Part shown: positions 37,151 to 46,236 of the stretch, one piece after another | How positions within the stretch are numbered: the stretch's first letter is position 1 | Layout: every line of letters starts with the position of its first letter | Assembly (NCBI RefSeq): GCF_900109145.1 | Contig: NZ_FNYY01000001.1 | Location: forward strand, 62,001 to 126,000 | Source of the DNA: Marinovum algicola | GTDB lineage: Bacteria > Pseudomonadota > Alphaproteobacteria > Rhodobacterales > Rhodobacteraceae | Direction of reading: 5' to 3' | Length of the DNA: 64,000 bases | Program-made: the position numbers and the translations under genes | The notes under the pieces: model-generated | What the model was told of the DNA's origin: nothing | Database searches by the model: none | The model's input: the letters and a program-made list of their open reading frames with translations, nothing else

Positions 37151-38011
37151 TCAGTTCGCCGTGTTGTTTTCCAGGGCGCTCAGGGAGCGGACGGCGGCCT
37201 CGAAATACTGCGGATGGGTCTCGATCGCGTCGCGGAACAGGCCCTTTCCGGTCTCGACATCGCCGCGTTTGATCGCCGAGAGCCCCAGGGTATAGAGCAG
37301 CTCGGCGCGCTCCTGCTGGCTCATCGGCACCACCGGCAGGGTGTAATTGCCCTGGGCACCGCGGGCCAGAACGAGGTTGTTCTTGGCGGTAAAAAGCGAG
37401 GTGTCCTGGCGGATCGCCTGCACGAACATCCGCTCGGCACCCGGGTAATCGCCCCGGCTCAGCTTGGAATAGCCCCAGTTGTTCATCACGCTCGACGGCG
37501 TCGTGGTGAGGCCGATGGCGGTTTCGTAGAAACTGTCGGCCTTTTTCCATTCCTTGTTGCTGTCGGCGATCATCGCTTCGAGCCGGTAGCGCTTGAAGGT
37601 CTCATGCGTCGGCGGCACGCTGTCGAGCACCTCTTCGGCCTCTTGCCACTGGTTGTTGCGGATATAGGCATCGGCGAGCTGCACCTTGTCATCGGCTTCG
37701 CTGTCTTCGAGCTGGACGATCTTCTTCCAGGCCGAGACCGCCTCGGTCGGGCGTTTGGCCCGGATCAGCGAGGCCGCGAGGCCGCGTTGCAGATCGATCC
37801 GTTTCGGTTGGCTGGCGGCGGCGCGCTGGAAATAGCTCACCGCCTCGTTCGGGTCGGAATTTGTCAGCATCACCTCGTTGAGGTTGCTTTCGTCGATCAC
37901 GTTGATGTCTTGCAGCTTGCGGTCGACGGCGTCCCTGTCGATCTCTTTCTCACAGGCGGCCAGGGCCAGCACGGCGGCCAGACCGGCGAACACAAAGATA
38001 GGGTGGCGCAT
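37151..38011 (-). CDS. TPR-repeat lipoprotein of the tad locus
   Basis: 286 aa. Signal MRHPIFVFAGLAAVLALAAC has a lipobox ending at Cys20, so the protein is lipidated. At least five TPR-like helical repeats follow (for example EAVSYFQRAAASQPKRIDL, AYIRNNQWQEAEEVLDSVP and MNNWGYSKLSRGDYPGAERMF). It fits the role of TadD-type pilotins or assembly factors that help the secretin reach the outer membrane. A second TPR lipoprotein gene lies 26 nt upstream. Confidence 0.85.
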   Translation of the reverse strand: MRHPIFVFAGLAAVLALAACEKEIDRDAVDRKLQDINVIDESNLNEVMLTNSDPNEAVSYFQRAAASQPKRIDLQRGLAASLIRAKRPTEAVSAWKKIVQLEDSEADDKVQLADAYIRNNQWQEAEEVLDSVPPTHETFKRYRLEAMIADSNKEWKKADSFYETAIGLTTTPSSVMNNWGYSKLSRGDYPGAERMFVQAIRQDTSLFTAKNNLVLARGAQGNYTLPVVPMSQQERAELLYTLGLSAIKRGDVETGKGLFRDAIETHPQYFEAAVRSLSALENNTAN

Positions 38012-38037
38012 TCTTGCGTCCTTTTCTGCTCGTGCCT

Positions 38038-38637
38038 CTAGAGTGCGGTTCGGATCAGGTAGTCGGAACTGCCCCGCCGCACCAATTTATAGTCTTGTTG
38101 TTGCTCGATACCGTACTGGATATTGTCCAGTTTTGCGAGGGCTAACCGCAGGTTGTCCCGGATCGAGTCGCTCTGCCCATCGTCGAGCGCATAGGCTCGG
38201 CGGAACACCTGGGCGGCCTCGGCATGTTTGCCGCGCTCCATCAGAACGACGCCCAGATTGTTCCAGACCTCGGGCCAGCTTTCCTCTTTCTTGACCGCGC
38301 GGCGCAGCAGGGTCTCGGATTGCCCGAGCCGCCCGAGTGCCAGATTTGCGGTGCCCAGCGCCGAGAGCACCTCGGCATCGCCGATCCCGCGTTCCAGCGC
38401 GGCGCGGTTGAAGGCCGAGATCGCCAGTTCGTATTCCTTGGCAGCGAGCAGCCTGTGGCCCACAAGGAGCTGATCCACCGGCTCCGCGCGGCGATTGACC
38501 TGCGGAGCATAGGGCGAATTGCGGTCACGCTCAAAGCCGCCCTGGGAACAGGCGGCGGACACCAGGATCACGGCCAGAAGGCCGGCTGTTCTGGAAAGGG
38601 ACACCTTCTTTCCTGCTCGTTGACTGCCTCGGTTCAT
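38038..38637 (-). CDS. tadD: TPR-repeat lipoprotein, TadD-like
   Basis: 199 aa from the ATG at 38637; the longer frame reaches into repeat DNA. The signal peptide ends with the lipobox VSAAC. TPR repeats include HRLLAAKEYELAISAFNRAA, LGTANLALGRLGQSETLLRRA and WNNLGVVLMERGKHAEAAQVFRRAYALD. TadD family proteins are outer-membrane pilotins of the Tad secretin. Because two TPR lipoproteins sit in tandem here, which one is the functional TadD cannot be decided from sequence. Confidence 0.82.
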   Translation of the reverse strand: MNRGSQRAGKKVSLSRTAGLLAVILVSAACSQGGFERDRNSPYAPQVNRRAEPVDQLLVGHRLLAAKEYELAISAFNRAALERGIGDAEVLSALGTANLALGRLGQSETLLRRAVKKEESWPEVWNNLGVVLMERGKHAEAAQVFRRAYALDDGQSDSIRDNLRLALAKLDNIQYGIEQQQDYKLVRRGSSDYLIRTAL

Positions 38638-38813
38638 GCCGGTGTCTCGCCTCGCGGCGGCCCGGCTTGGCCCGAGCCTAGCGCAAGCCGGCGCAGAAAC
38701 GGGACCGGTTTGTTGATCCCGGCCGCAAAAACCCCGTCCACGTTGCGGATTTGCCGATGGCGCCAGCCCAGCCACCGTCGCAGGACAAAGGGGGGTACGC
38801 CCCGTGCCTGACT

Positions 38814-38874
38814 GTAGGGTGGGTTTCCAACCCACCGCTTTGCGCCCGAGTGGCGGGTGGGTGTTCAACCCACC
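38814..38874. repeat. GTAG-headed palindromic repeat with degenerate partner
   Basis: GTAG (38814-38817) is followed by a perfect 8-bp hairpin GGTGGGTT-TCC-AACCCACC (38818-38836). A second, 7-bp hairpin GGTGGGT / ACCCACC is at 38856-38862 with 38868-38874 and lacks the GTAG foot. It lies in the gap between tadC and the TadD-like gene. The architecture matches REP elements associated with RAYT transposases; no such transposase gene is in the window. Confidence 0.6.
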
Positions 38875-38880
38875 GCCACC

Positions 38881-39849
38881 TCACCCCGCCAGAGAGCCGA
38901 GCTTCATGATGCCCATCGCCGAGGGGCCGACCAGGATGATCAGCAGCGGCGGCACAGTCAGACCCATGGTCACCAGCGTCATCTTGGTGGGCAGCTTGTT
39001 GGCCTTTTCCTCGGCCCGCATCACCCGCTTGTCGCGCATCTCGCCGGCATAGACCCGCAGCGCCTCGGCGATCGAAGTGCCGAAAACCTGGGCCTGAATC
39101 AGCACGGTGACAAAAGACGAAATATCCTGCACGCCGCAGCGTTCGCCCATGTCGTTGAGCACGGTGGATTTGTCCTTGCCGGCCTTGATTTCGTGGCTGA
39201 CGACCTGAAATTCATAGGCAAGCTCTCGATAAGACGACTGGATTTCCTTGCTCACGCGCAGGATCGACTGGTCGAGCGACTGCCCGGCCTCGACGCAGAC
39301 CAGCATCATGTCAAGCGCGTCTGGGAACCCGTCCTCGATCTCTTCGTGACGTTTTCCGGCGCGGCGCGAGACCCAGTATTTGGGTAGGAAATAACCCGCC
39401 GCACCGGGGCCGAGGATATACATCACCATTTGCTGCGTGGTGGCATTCTCCGGGCCGAGCACAAGGTAATAATAGGCCAGGCCCAGCCCGAGGGCGAGCA
39501 CGCCCAGGATCACCTGCGCCGCGTGGAACATCCGCACCGCGTCGCGGCCGCGATAGCCGGCCTGCATCAGCTTCTTCTGGATCTCGGAATAGCTTTCCTG
39601 GTCCTGCGGCTCGAGGAAGGCACCGTATTTCTCCAGCTTTTCGTTGCGGGTGCCGCCGGAACGCAGGGTCTCGTTCTTGCTGACCTTTTGCTGGCGGGTC
39701 TGCGCCGCCAGCTTTTCCATCGGGTCGGGGCGCTGTTTGAACAGCATCGACACCGCCAGCAACAGAAGCAGCACCGCCATGGCACCGACGATCAGCACCG
39801 GCGCCATCGGACCAAACAATTCGTAGAACACTCCGCCGGGTTCGAACAT
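38881..39849 (-). CDS. tadC: Tad pilus inner-membrane platform protein TadC
   Basis: 322 aa with the type II secretion F-domain (GspF-like). One hydrophobic helix near the N-terminus, a pair in the middle (VILGVLALGLGLAYYYLVLG and MVMYILGPGAAGYFLP) and one at the C-terminus. The cytoplasmic loop holds EEIEDGFPDALDMMLVCVEAGQSLDQSI, characteristic of TadB/TadC. It partners TadB at the assembly platform. tadB lies 11 nt upstream. Confidence 0.94.
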   Translation of the reverse strand: MFEPGGVFYELFGPMAPVLIVGAMAVLLLLLAVSMLFKQRPDPMEKLAAQTRQQKVSKNETLRSGGTRNEKLEKYGAFLEPQDQESYSEIQKKLMQAGYRGRDAVRMFHAAQVILGVLALGLGLAYYYLVLGPENATTQQMVMYILGPGAAGYFLPKYWVSRRAGKRHEEIEDGFPDALDMMLVCVEAGQSLDQSILRVSKEIQSSYRELAYEFQVVSHEIKAGKDKSTVLNDMGERCGVQDISSFVTVLIQAQVFGTSIAEALRVYAGEMRDKRVMRAEEKANKLPTKMTLVTMGLTVPPLLIILVGPSAMGIMKLGSLAG

Positions 39850-39860
39850 GACGGGCTCCT

Positions 39861-40829
39861 TTACACTTTGATGTTCACAAGCATCCGCATGACGACAAGG
39901 TTCGCCGCGAGGAAGCCGAAGACCACGAAACAGGCAATGATGAAGAGCGGGTGATCGATCACTTCGTCATAATAGTTCGGGTCGGTAAGCTGGATGAAGA
40001 TCAGGCACATGATCGGAAAGCCCGAGAGGAACTTGCCCGACCACTTGGCCTCGGCGGTGATCGCCTTGACCCGGCGAAACAGCCGAAAGCGCGCCCGGAT
40101 CACCTTTGACAGTCCCGCCAGCACCTCGGCCAGGTTGCCGCCGGATTGCTGCTGGATGGTCACCGCCACTGCCAGAAAACGCAGATCCTGCATGTCGAGC
40201 CGGTCCGACATCTCGCGCAGCGCCTCGCCGACGTCGCGGCCATAAGCGGCCTCGTCGGCGATGATGCCCAGCTCCGAGGCCAGCGGATCCTTGACCTCTT
40301 TCGACACGATGGTCAGCGCCGAGGAAAACGGGTGGCCGACGCGCAGCGAGCGCACGATCAGTTCGATGGCGTCAGGCAGCTGCTCTTCGAGCATCGCCAT
40401 CCGCTTGCCGGCCTTGTGATTGATCCAGGTATAGACCCCGCCGACCCCCATGGCGATGGCGCCGGCCACGCGCACGGCCAGGCCGGCCTCGGTGCCCAGC
40501 GTCAGCCCGACAAAGGCGAGGAAGCTCACCACCACCATGATCAGGATGAGCTGGCCGGGCGTAAAGGCGATGGCCGCCTTCTGCGCCTTGGTGGCCAGCA
40601 GCGAATAGAGCGGGATCTTGCGCGATTTGACGTGCTGGGTCATCTCCTTGCGGAGCTTTTCCAGCACCTCGTCGCGGCGCGCGCCCTTGTCCATCATCTC
40701 CAGCCGGCGGTTGACCCGGCTGTTGAGGCTGATCGATTTGCCAAAAACGGTCAGGTAGACCCCTTCGACCAGCGCCAGGACGCCGACAAAGATCAACCCG
40801 TAGATAATCGGTTCTGCTGAGAGCTCCAT
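39861..40829 (-). CDS. tadB: Tad pilus inner-membrane platform protein TadB
   Basis: 322 aa F-domain protein, paralogous to TadC. N-terminal helix (IYGLIFVGVLALVEGVYLTVF), a middle pair, the loop MLEEQLPDAIELIVRSLRVGHPFSSAL and QQQSGGNLAEVLAGLSKVIRAR, and C-terminal helices (LFIIACFVVFGFLAANLVVM). It is 5 nt downstream of cpaF and 11 nt upstream of tadC, so these three form one tight unit. Confidence 0.95.
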   Translation of the reverse strand: MELSAEPIIYGLIFVGVLALVEGVYLTVFGKSISLNSRVNRRLEMMDKGARRDEVLEKLRKEMTQHVKSRKIPLYSLLATKAQKAAIAFTPGQLILIMVVVSFLAFVGLTLGTEAGLAVRVAGAIAMGVGGVYTWINHKAGKRMAMLEEQLPDAIELIVRSLRVGHPFSSALTIVSKEVKDPLASELGIIADEAAYGRDVGEALREMSDRLDMQDLRFLAVAVTIQQQSGGNLAEVLAGLSKVIRARFRLFRRVKAITAEAKWSGKFLSGFPIMCLIFIQLTDPNYYDEVIDHPLFIIACFVVFGFLAANLVVMRMLVNIKV

Positions 40830-40834
40830 GCGAT

Positions 40835-42277
40835 CTACTCCGCGGCAAAGGGTTCAAAGATGGCGGGCGGCAGGTCGTAGCCCCAGAGCTTGAAGCGCTC
40901 GGAGAAATGGCTGCGGACGCCGGTGGCGGTGAAATGGCCGATGATCTTGTTGTCGGGCGTCAGGCCGACGCGCTGATAGCGGAACACCTCCTGCATCGAG
41001 ATCACCTCGCCCTCCATGCCGGTCACCTCGGTGATCGAGACCATGCGGCGCGAGCCGTCCTGAAGGCGCGAGGCCTGGACGATCAGGTTGACCGCCGAAG
41101 AGATCTGCGAGCGCACCGCCTTGATCGGCATCTCGATCCCGGCCATGGCAATCATGTTCTCCAGCCGGCTCACCCCGTCGCGGGCGCTGTTGGCGTGGAT
41201 CGTGGTCATCGAGCCGTCGTGGCCGGTGTTCATCGCCTGCAACATGTCGATCACTTCCTCGCCGCGGGTCTCGCCGACGATGATCCGGTCGGGGCGCATC
41301 CGCAGAGCGTTGCGCAGACAGTCGCGCTGGGACACCGCGCCCTTGCCCTCGACGTTGGCGGGGCGGCTTTCCATCCGGCCGACATGGGTCTGTTGCAGTT
41401 GCAGTTCCGCGGTGTCTTCGATGGTCAGGATGCGTTCACTGTCATCGATGAAGGACGACAGCGCGTTGAGCGTCGTGGTCTTGCCCGAGCCGGTCCCGCC
41501 CGAGACGATGACGTTCAGCCGGCAGGCGACGGCGGCTTGAAGATAGGCGGCCATCTCTTCGGTGAAGGCGCCGAAATTCACCAGATCGTCGACCGCCAGT
41601 TTTTCCTTCTTGAACTTACGAATGGAAACCAGGCTGCCATCGACGGCGATCGGCGGCACCATGGCGTTGAAACGCGAGCCATCGGCGAGACGGGCGTCGA
41701 CGTAGGGGTTGCTCTCGTCGACCCGCCGGCCCACGGCCGAGACGATCTTGTCGATGATCCTGAGCAGGTGCTTTTCGTCCTTGAAGGTCACGTCGGACAG
41801 GGTCAGCTTGCCATTGCGTTCGACAAAGACCTGCTGCGGGCCATTGACCAGGATGTCGTTGACCGTGTCATCCTGAAGCAGCGGTTCCAGCGGGCCGAGG
41901 CCCTTGACCTCGTTGTAGAGCTCCTGGATCAGCGTCGTGCGGTCGTCGCGGTTGAGCACCACGCCCTTTTCGTTGAGAAGCTCCTGCCCGATGTCGCTGA
42001 TCTCGGCCTTGAGGTCGGCCTCGGAGGCATGTTCCAGCGCGCTGAGGTTGAGATTGTCGAGCAGCGCGCGGTGAAGTTCGAGCTTGAGATCGCCCATCTT
42101 TTCCTTGCGCTTCTGCTCCTTGTCGGTGGCCACCGGACGCGCGGCCATGGTCTTGACGACCGGCCGGCGCATCGAGACCGGCTTGGCCGGGGCCTCTTCC
42201 TGGACCGGCATCTTGGCGACATTGTCGGGCTTGGGCGCCGGTTTGGCGGCGTCGGGCTTGCGGTATCTGGAAAACAT
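40835..42277 (-). CDS. cpaF: Tad pilus secretion ATPase CpaF/TadA
   Basis: 480 aa hexameric traffic ATPase driving Flp assembly. A basic, low-complexity N-terminus of about 70 residues is followed by the three-helix-bundle domain. Walker [18 protein letters not shown] is at about 262-278, then [12 protein letters not shown] (Asp box), [20 protein letters not shown] (Walker B) and [19 protein letters not shown] (His box). All catalytic elements are intact. It lies between cpaE and tadB with short spacers. Confidence 0.97.
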   Translation of the reverse strand: MFSRYRKPDAAKPAPKPDNVAKMPVQEEAPAKPVSMRRPVVKTMAARPVATDKEQKRKEKMGDLKLELHRALLDNLNLSALEHASEADLKAEISDIGQELLNEKGVVLNRDDRTTLIQELYNEVKGLGPLEPLLQDDTVNDILVNGPQQVFVERNGKLTLSDVTFKDEKHLLRIIDKIVSAVGRRVDESNPYVDARLADGSRFNAMVPPIAVDGSLVSIRKFKKEKLAVDDLVNFGAFTEEMAAYLQAAVACRLNVIVSGGTGSGKTTTLNALSSFIDDSERILTIEDTAELQLQQTHVGRMESRPANVEGKGAVSQRDCLRNALRMRPDRIIVGETRGEEVIDMLQAMNTGHDGSMTTIHANSARDGVSRLENMIAMAGIEMPIKAVRSQISSAVNLIVQASRLQDGSRRMVSITEVTGMEGEVISMQEVFRYQRVGLTPDNKIIGHFTATGVRSHFSERFKLWGYDLPPAIFEPFAAE

Positions 42278-42289
42278 CGGGCTTTGTCC

Positions 42290-43600
42290 TCAGGCTGCTT
42301 CTGCCGCATCTGCACCGATTTCGTGCAGAGATTTGGCAAGCTTGGCGATTTCACGGCGCAGCGGGTTCTTGGCAGCGGCGGTGGCCAGCGGCAGGCCGTG
42401 GTCGCAGGCCTGCACCACCGGCTTGCCGCCGTCGGGGAATTGCACGTCGATCGAGATGCCGAGGCTCTCGGCCATGCGCTTGACCCGGCTCTTGCCGGTC
42501 AGATCGGTGAATTTCGGCGCGCGGTTGAGCAGGAACCGCAGCTTTTCGAAGGGCAGATCCTCCGATTGCAGCGCACGTTTGAGCCGCAGGGCGTTTTGCG
42601 CCGAACGCATGTCGATCTCGAGCATCGAGAAATAGACATGCGCCATGTTGAGCACCGTCTCGGACCATTGCACCAGGGTCTTGGGCATGTCGACGATGAC
42701 ATAGTCGAAATGCGCGCAGGCGGTGGCCAGCAGCTTTTCCACATCCTGCGGCGGCAGCAGGTCGAGCGGCAGCATGTCGGCCGGCGCGGTCAGCACCTGC
42801 ATCTTTTCTTCGTAATCCATCAGCGCCTGGCTGAAGCTGTCTTCGTCCATGTTCTCGATGTCCGAGAGCAACTCGTAGACGGATTCGCGGCGCGGCAGAT
42901 CCAGGTAGGTGGCCACCGATCCGAATTGCAGATCGAGGTCGATCAGACAGACCTTGGGCGCATCGGTCTTGGCGATGGTGGCCAGTTCCCAGGCGAGGTT
43001 GGTGGCAAAGGTCGTGGCACCGGTGCCGCCGACAAGCCCCTGCACCGCGATCAGCACGCCGTTGCGCGCCGCGCCCTTTTCGAGCTTGACCTTCTTCTCG
43101 TTCGTCTCGTCGGACGCGGGCTCTTCGGCCACCGGAGCGTCGCTCACATCGGCCAGCGCCACGGCGGCGGCGGTCTCGGCCGGGGCAGGGGGGGTGGCCC
43201 GGACCCGGTCGATGGCGAATTGCAGCTCGGTCTCGGGCAGCGGGTACGGCACGAATTCGTCGGCGCCCTTGCGCATCAGGTGGTGCAGCGCGGCGGGCGA
43301 GACATCCTCGGTGATCAGAATCACCTTGATGCCACGCGCCTTGGCGGCCTCGATGATTTCGGCCAGCACCGGCAGATCGGCCTCGTCCTCGGCATCCATG
43401 GCGATGGCGATGAATTCGAGCGAGCCGGCGTCTTCCTGGGCAAAGAAGGGCACCGCCTCTTCAAAGCCCAGATCGCCCCATTGCTCGCCCAGGGCGTTTT
43501 CCATGTCTTCGATCAGGAGCTCGAATTCCTGCACATTCCGGCTGATGGTGCAGGCAATGATGGGGGGGATGTCCATCTCAAGCGCTGTTTCGTCGGTCAT
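42290..43600 (-). CDS. cpaE: Pilus localisation ATPase CpaE/TadZ
   Basis: 436 aa from the ATG at 43600. An N-terminal receiver-like domain (about 1-140) precedes a MinD/ParA-type domain. The P-loop is deviant: VGGTGATTFATNLA has no lysine where ParA has GKT, as in other TadZ/CpaE proteins. Switch motifs VCLIDLDLQFGSVATYLDL and VIVDMPK follow. It marks the pole or site of pilus assembly and recruits the secretion machinery. The 295-nt gap upstream, with a terminator, suggests its own promoter. Confidence 0.93.
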   Translation of the reverse strand: MTDETALEMDIPPIIACTISRNVQEFELLIEDMENALGEQWGDLGFEEAVPFFAQEDAGSLEFIAIAMDAEDEADLPVLAEIIEAAKARGIKVILITEDVSPAALHHLMRKGADEFVPYPLPETELQFAIDRVRATPPAPAETAAAVALADVSDAPVAEEPASDETNEKKVKLEKGAARNGVLIAVQGLVGGTGATTFATNLAWELATIAKTDAPKVCLIDLDLQFGSVATYLDLPRRESVYELLSDIENMDEDSFSQALMDYEEKMQVLTAPADMLPLDLLPPQDVEKLLATACAHFDYVIVDMPKTLVQWSETVLNMAHVYFSMLEIDMRSAQNALRLKRALQSEDLPFEKLRFLLNRAPKFTDLTGKSRVKRMAESLGISIDVQFPDGGKPVVQACDHGLPLATAAAKNPLRREIAKLAKSLHEIGADAAEAA

Positions 43601-43843
43601 GGCCTTGTTATCCTTTACCAAGCTCTACTCGCCCTCTGTCTTCGCCGTCTGCCGCTACATGAAGCGCCTGTTGCAGCAGCGAGGATCCGGGACCGTCCCG
43701 CAGGTTCATCGTCCCGCGTGGCACATTTCACTGGATCGAAGGTGATGGAAAATTCGGGCGAATTTGCGGCCAAAAGATCGTCATTTCGCGAATTCGGTTC
43801 AATCGCGGGCCTGACCAGGCATTGTTCACCGGCTCCGAAAACC

Positions 43844-43871
43844 AAAAAGGAGGCGGAACATCCGCCTCCTT
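43844..43871 (-). terminator. Rho-independent terminator inside the tad locus
   Basis: On the minus strand, an 11-bp perfect stem (AAGGAGGCGGA / TCCGCCTCCTT) with a 3-nt loop and a TTTTTGG tract at 43848-43842. It ends the transcript carrying the OmpA-like gene, 25 nt after its stop, and separates it from cpaE. Confidence 0.85.
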
Positions 43872-43895
43872 CTGCCTGCCGCCGGACGAGGTAGT

Positions 43896-44591
43896 CTAGT
43901 TGGCAGAACTGTCGGAGGTGTCCGCCTGCGTGCCGGTCGACACGCCGGTGGTAAAGGTCGAGGCCGGTTCGCCGGACACCAGGTATTCGCGATAGACGAC
44001 GGCGGCATAATTGCCGTCGAGCAGCATCGGATGCCCCGCCACGAAGCCGGAAACCTCGGTCACGGTGCGGCGGTTGCGGCGTTCGCGGCCCTGGGTCACG
44101 ATCAGCGGCTGGGTCTCGCCAAAGCTCACCACCGCCTCGAGCCGGGCACGCGAAATGCCCTGACCGATCAGGAAATTGACCACCGCATCGGCGCGGCGCT
44201 GGCCCAGCCGGCGGTTGTAGGCATTCGAGCCGACCTTGTCGGTATGGCCATAAACCCGGAAGCGCACTTCGGGGAAGCGGCGGATGAACGCTGCCTGCTG
44301 ACGCAGGATGGCGCGTGCGCCGGCCTCGAGCTGCGACGAGTTGAAGGCAAAGTTCACCGTGGTCGGCACCTCGTCGGCAAACCGCTGGGCCATGTTGTAG
44401 ACCCATTGCTTTTCGCCGGTCTGATAGGCCTGGTTGTTCAGCGTCGCGGTGCCGAAATGGCCGGTGTCGATCAGCGCGCCGGATTCGCGAAAGAACGAGC
44501 TTTGAACCGGCCCCCGATCGGGCGAGCATCCGGCCAGGACGCCGAGAGCGGCGACCGAAGCCACAAGATATGTCAAGCGCGGCTGCTGCAT
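43896..44591 (-). CDS. OmpA-family lipoprotein in the CpaD position
   Basis: 231 aa. Lipoprotein signal with lipobox LAGC (Cys22). The OmpA-like peptidoglycan-binding domain (about 80-185) contains VNFAFNSSQLEAGARAILRQQA, VYGHTDKVGSNAYNRRLGQRRADAV and RRNRRTVTEVSG. A Ser/Thr-rich C-terminal tail follows. It is 4 nt downstream of the secretin gene, where Caulobacter-type loci encode CpaD. Inference: it anchors the secretin channel to the cell wall. Confidence 0.87.
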   Translation of the reverse strand: MQQPRLTYLVASVAALGVLAGCSPDRGPVQSSFFRESGALIDTGHFGTATLNNQAYQTGEKQWVYNMAQRFADEVPTTVNFAFNSSQLEAGARAILRQQAAFIRRFPEVRFRVYGHTDKVGSNAYNRRLGQRRADAVVNFLIGQGISRARLEAVVSFGETQPLIVTQGRERRNRRTVTEVSGFVAGHPMLLDGNYAAVVYREYLVSGEPASTFTTGVSTGTQADTSDSSAN

Positions 44592-44595
44592 CCGA

Positions 44596-46020
44596 TCAAT
44601 CCATCACATAGCCATAGGACCCGGAGAAATCCTGCTTGGCAACCTCGGCAACGGGGCCCTTTTTATATGCCGTGTCGCTGGCCACGCGGCCATGCAGGAA
44701 GAGGTCTTTCTCGGAGGGCGGGCGCACCTTGTCGGTGGGCAGGGCCAGCGCCTCGCCGCGGGTGGGGGTTACCAGATGCGGCGTCACGATGATCACCAGT
44801 TCCGATTGTTCGCGGCTGTATTCTGCCGACCGGAACAGCGCGCCCAGCACCGGCACATCGCCCAGCCAGGGCACCTGGCCGTTGAGATCGCGGAAATCGT
44901 CCTTCAGCAGGCCGGCGATGGCAAAGCTCTCGCCGTCGCGCATCTCGACCGTGGTGGTCGCTTCGCGGCGGGTGAAGGCATCGATCTGGAAGTCGTTGTT
45001 GACAAATCCGTTTGTCGGGTCGATGGCCGACACCGCTGTCTTCAGTTCAAGGTTGATGACGTCATTGTCGACCACCCGCGGGATAAAGCTCAGCTCGATC
45101 CCGAAAGGTTTGAACTCGATGCGGATCAGGTCGCTTTCGGCCGAGACCGGCACCGGATATTCGCCACCGGCCAGAAAGGTCGCCTCCTGGCCCGACAGCG
45201 CGGTCAGGTTGGGCTCGGCCAGCATCCGCACCATGCCCTTGCTTTCCAGCGCCTCGAGCAGGACCGCCACTTCCACCGCGCCCATGTTGAAGCCAATCGA
45301 GGAGGAGAGCTCGTTCGAGGTCGAACCGGGGATCGTGCCGTTGAGAATGCCCTGAAGCGCCGAGTTGCGCGCCGCCTGGCCCGAGCCGAGCCGCACGCCG
45401 ACATCGCCGCCGAAGATGTCGCCGCCAAGCGCCAGCGAGGACGACAACGATTTCGACACGTTGCGCGACATCTCGGCAAAGCGGACCTTGAGCATCACCT
45501 GCTGCACGCCGCCGACGCTCATCAGGTTGGACACCCGGTCGGGGGCGTAGCGTTCGGCAAGATCGAGCGCGCGCGTCATCTTTTGCGTGGAGGAGGCGAC
45601 GCCAGACAGGACGATGCCGTCATCGGCGCTGCGCACCTCGATCTTTTCGCCCGGCATGATCTGGCGCAGGCGTTCCTTGAATTCGGTCAGGTCGAAGGTC
45701 ACATGCACGTCGACATTGGTGATCAGCCGGCCCGAGGCGTCGAGCAGGGTCAGCGTGGTGGTGCCGGTGCCCTTGCCCAACACATAGATGGTGCGGTCGG
45801 ACAGCGAAGAGATATCGGCAATCGCGGGGTTGGCAATCGAAAGTTCCGCGAAGGGCACGTCGCTTTCGACCACGACGGCGCGGTTGATCGGCACCGAGAG
45901 CTTGGACGAGGTGCCTTGCCGCACCACGCGAAGGGTTTCGGCCTCCGCGCTTGGCGCAAACGGCCCGGTGGCCAGAGCGGCGCCCATGAGGGCGGCCCCG
46001 AGGAACATCTTCACTGTCAT
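44596..46020 (-). CDS. cpaC: Tad pilus secretin CpaC/RcpA
   Basis: 474 aa from the ATG at 46020, giving a clean signal peptide (ending PSAEAET). The N-terminal BON/pilus-associated part is LRVVRQGTSSKLSVPINRAV, followed by the pilus-formation domain (SDVPFAELSIANPAIADI). The C-terminal secretin domain contains MLAEPNLTALSGQEATFLAGGEYPVPV and ELVIIVTPHLVTPTR. It forms the outer-membrane channel for the Flp pilus. The C-terminus (DFSGSYGYVMD) follows the family. It is cotranscribed with the OmpA-like lipoprotein. Confidence 0.95.
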   Translation of the reverse strand: MTVKMFLGAALMGAALATGPFAPSAEAETLRVVRQGTSSKLSVPINRAVVVESDVPFAELSIANPAIADISSLSDRTIYVLGKGTGTTTLTLLDASGRLITNVDVHVTFDLTEFKERLRQIMPGEKIEVRSADDGIVLSGVASSTQKMTRALDLAERYAPDRVSNLMSVGGVQQVMLKVRFAEMSRNVSKSLSSSLALGGDIFGGDVGVRLGSGQAARNSALQGILNGTIPGSTSNELSSSIGFNMGAVEVAVLLEALESKGMVRMLAEPNLTALSGQEATFLAGGEYPVPVSAESDLIRIEFKPFGIELSFIPRVVDNDVINLELKTAVSAIDPTNGFVNNDFQIDAFTRREATTTVEMRDGESFAIAGLLKDDFRDLNGQVPWLGDVPVLGALFRSAEYSREQSELVIIVTPHLVTPTRGEALALPTDKVRPPSEKDLFLHGRVASDTAYKKGPVAEVAKQDFSGSYGYVMD

Positions 46021-46164
46021 CTGTGACCTGCCTTTCCGATCACGCCTCACACGCGCAGGTCTTGTTGCCTGCATTTGGCGCCACCTTGCGGGAACTTTGG
46101 ATTTTTTGCAATATTCAATGGCTTCCGACCCTGTGTTTATGTGGGTATCTCGCAACAGGCGCAG

Positions 46165-46201
46165 AAAAAAGAAAACGCCACATTACAGGATGCGGCGTTT
46201 T
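46165..46201 (-). terminator. Probable terminator between cpaB and cpaC
   Basis: On the minus strand, a 12-bp stem (46201-46190 with 46183-46172, one G-T pair) with a 6-nt loop, followed by CTTTTTT at 46171-46165. It begins 36 nt after the cpaB stop. cpaC starts 145 nt further on, so the region likely also holds a new promoter. Confidence 0.75.
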
Positions 46202-46236
46202 TCATTTGCTGTCCTACCGGATATGGGGTGAGTCGC

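Noticed and set aside
38638-38868. N-terminal extension of the TadD-like protein
   Set aside because: The extra 77 codons translate palindromic repeat DNA; the internal ATG at 38637 gives a proper lipoprotein signal.
42000-43894. Plus-strand frame of almost 1000 codons opposite cpaF/cpaE
   Set aside because: It is the exact antisense of two well-identified Tad genes and has no recognisable domain; a shadow of biased codon use.
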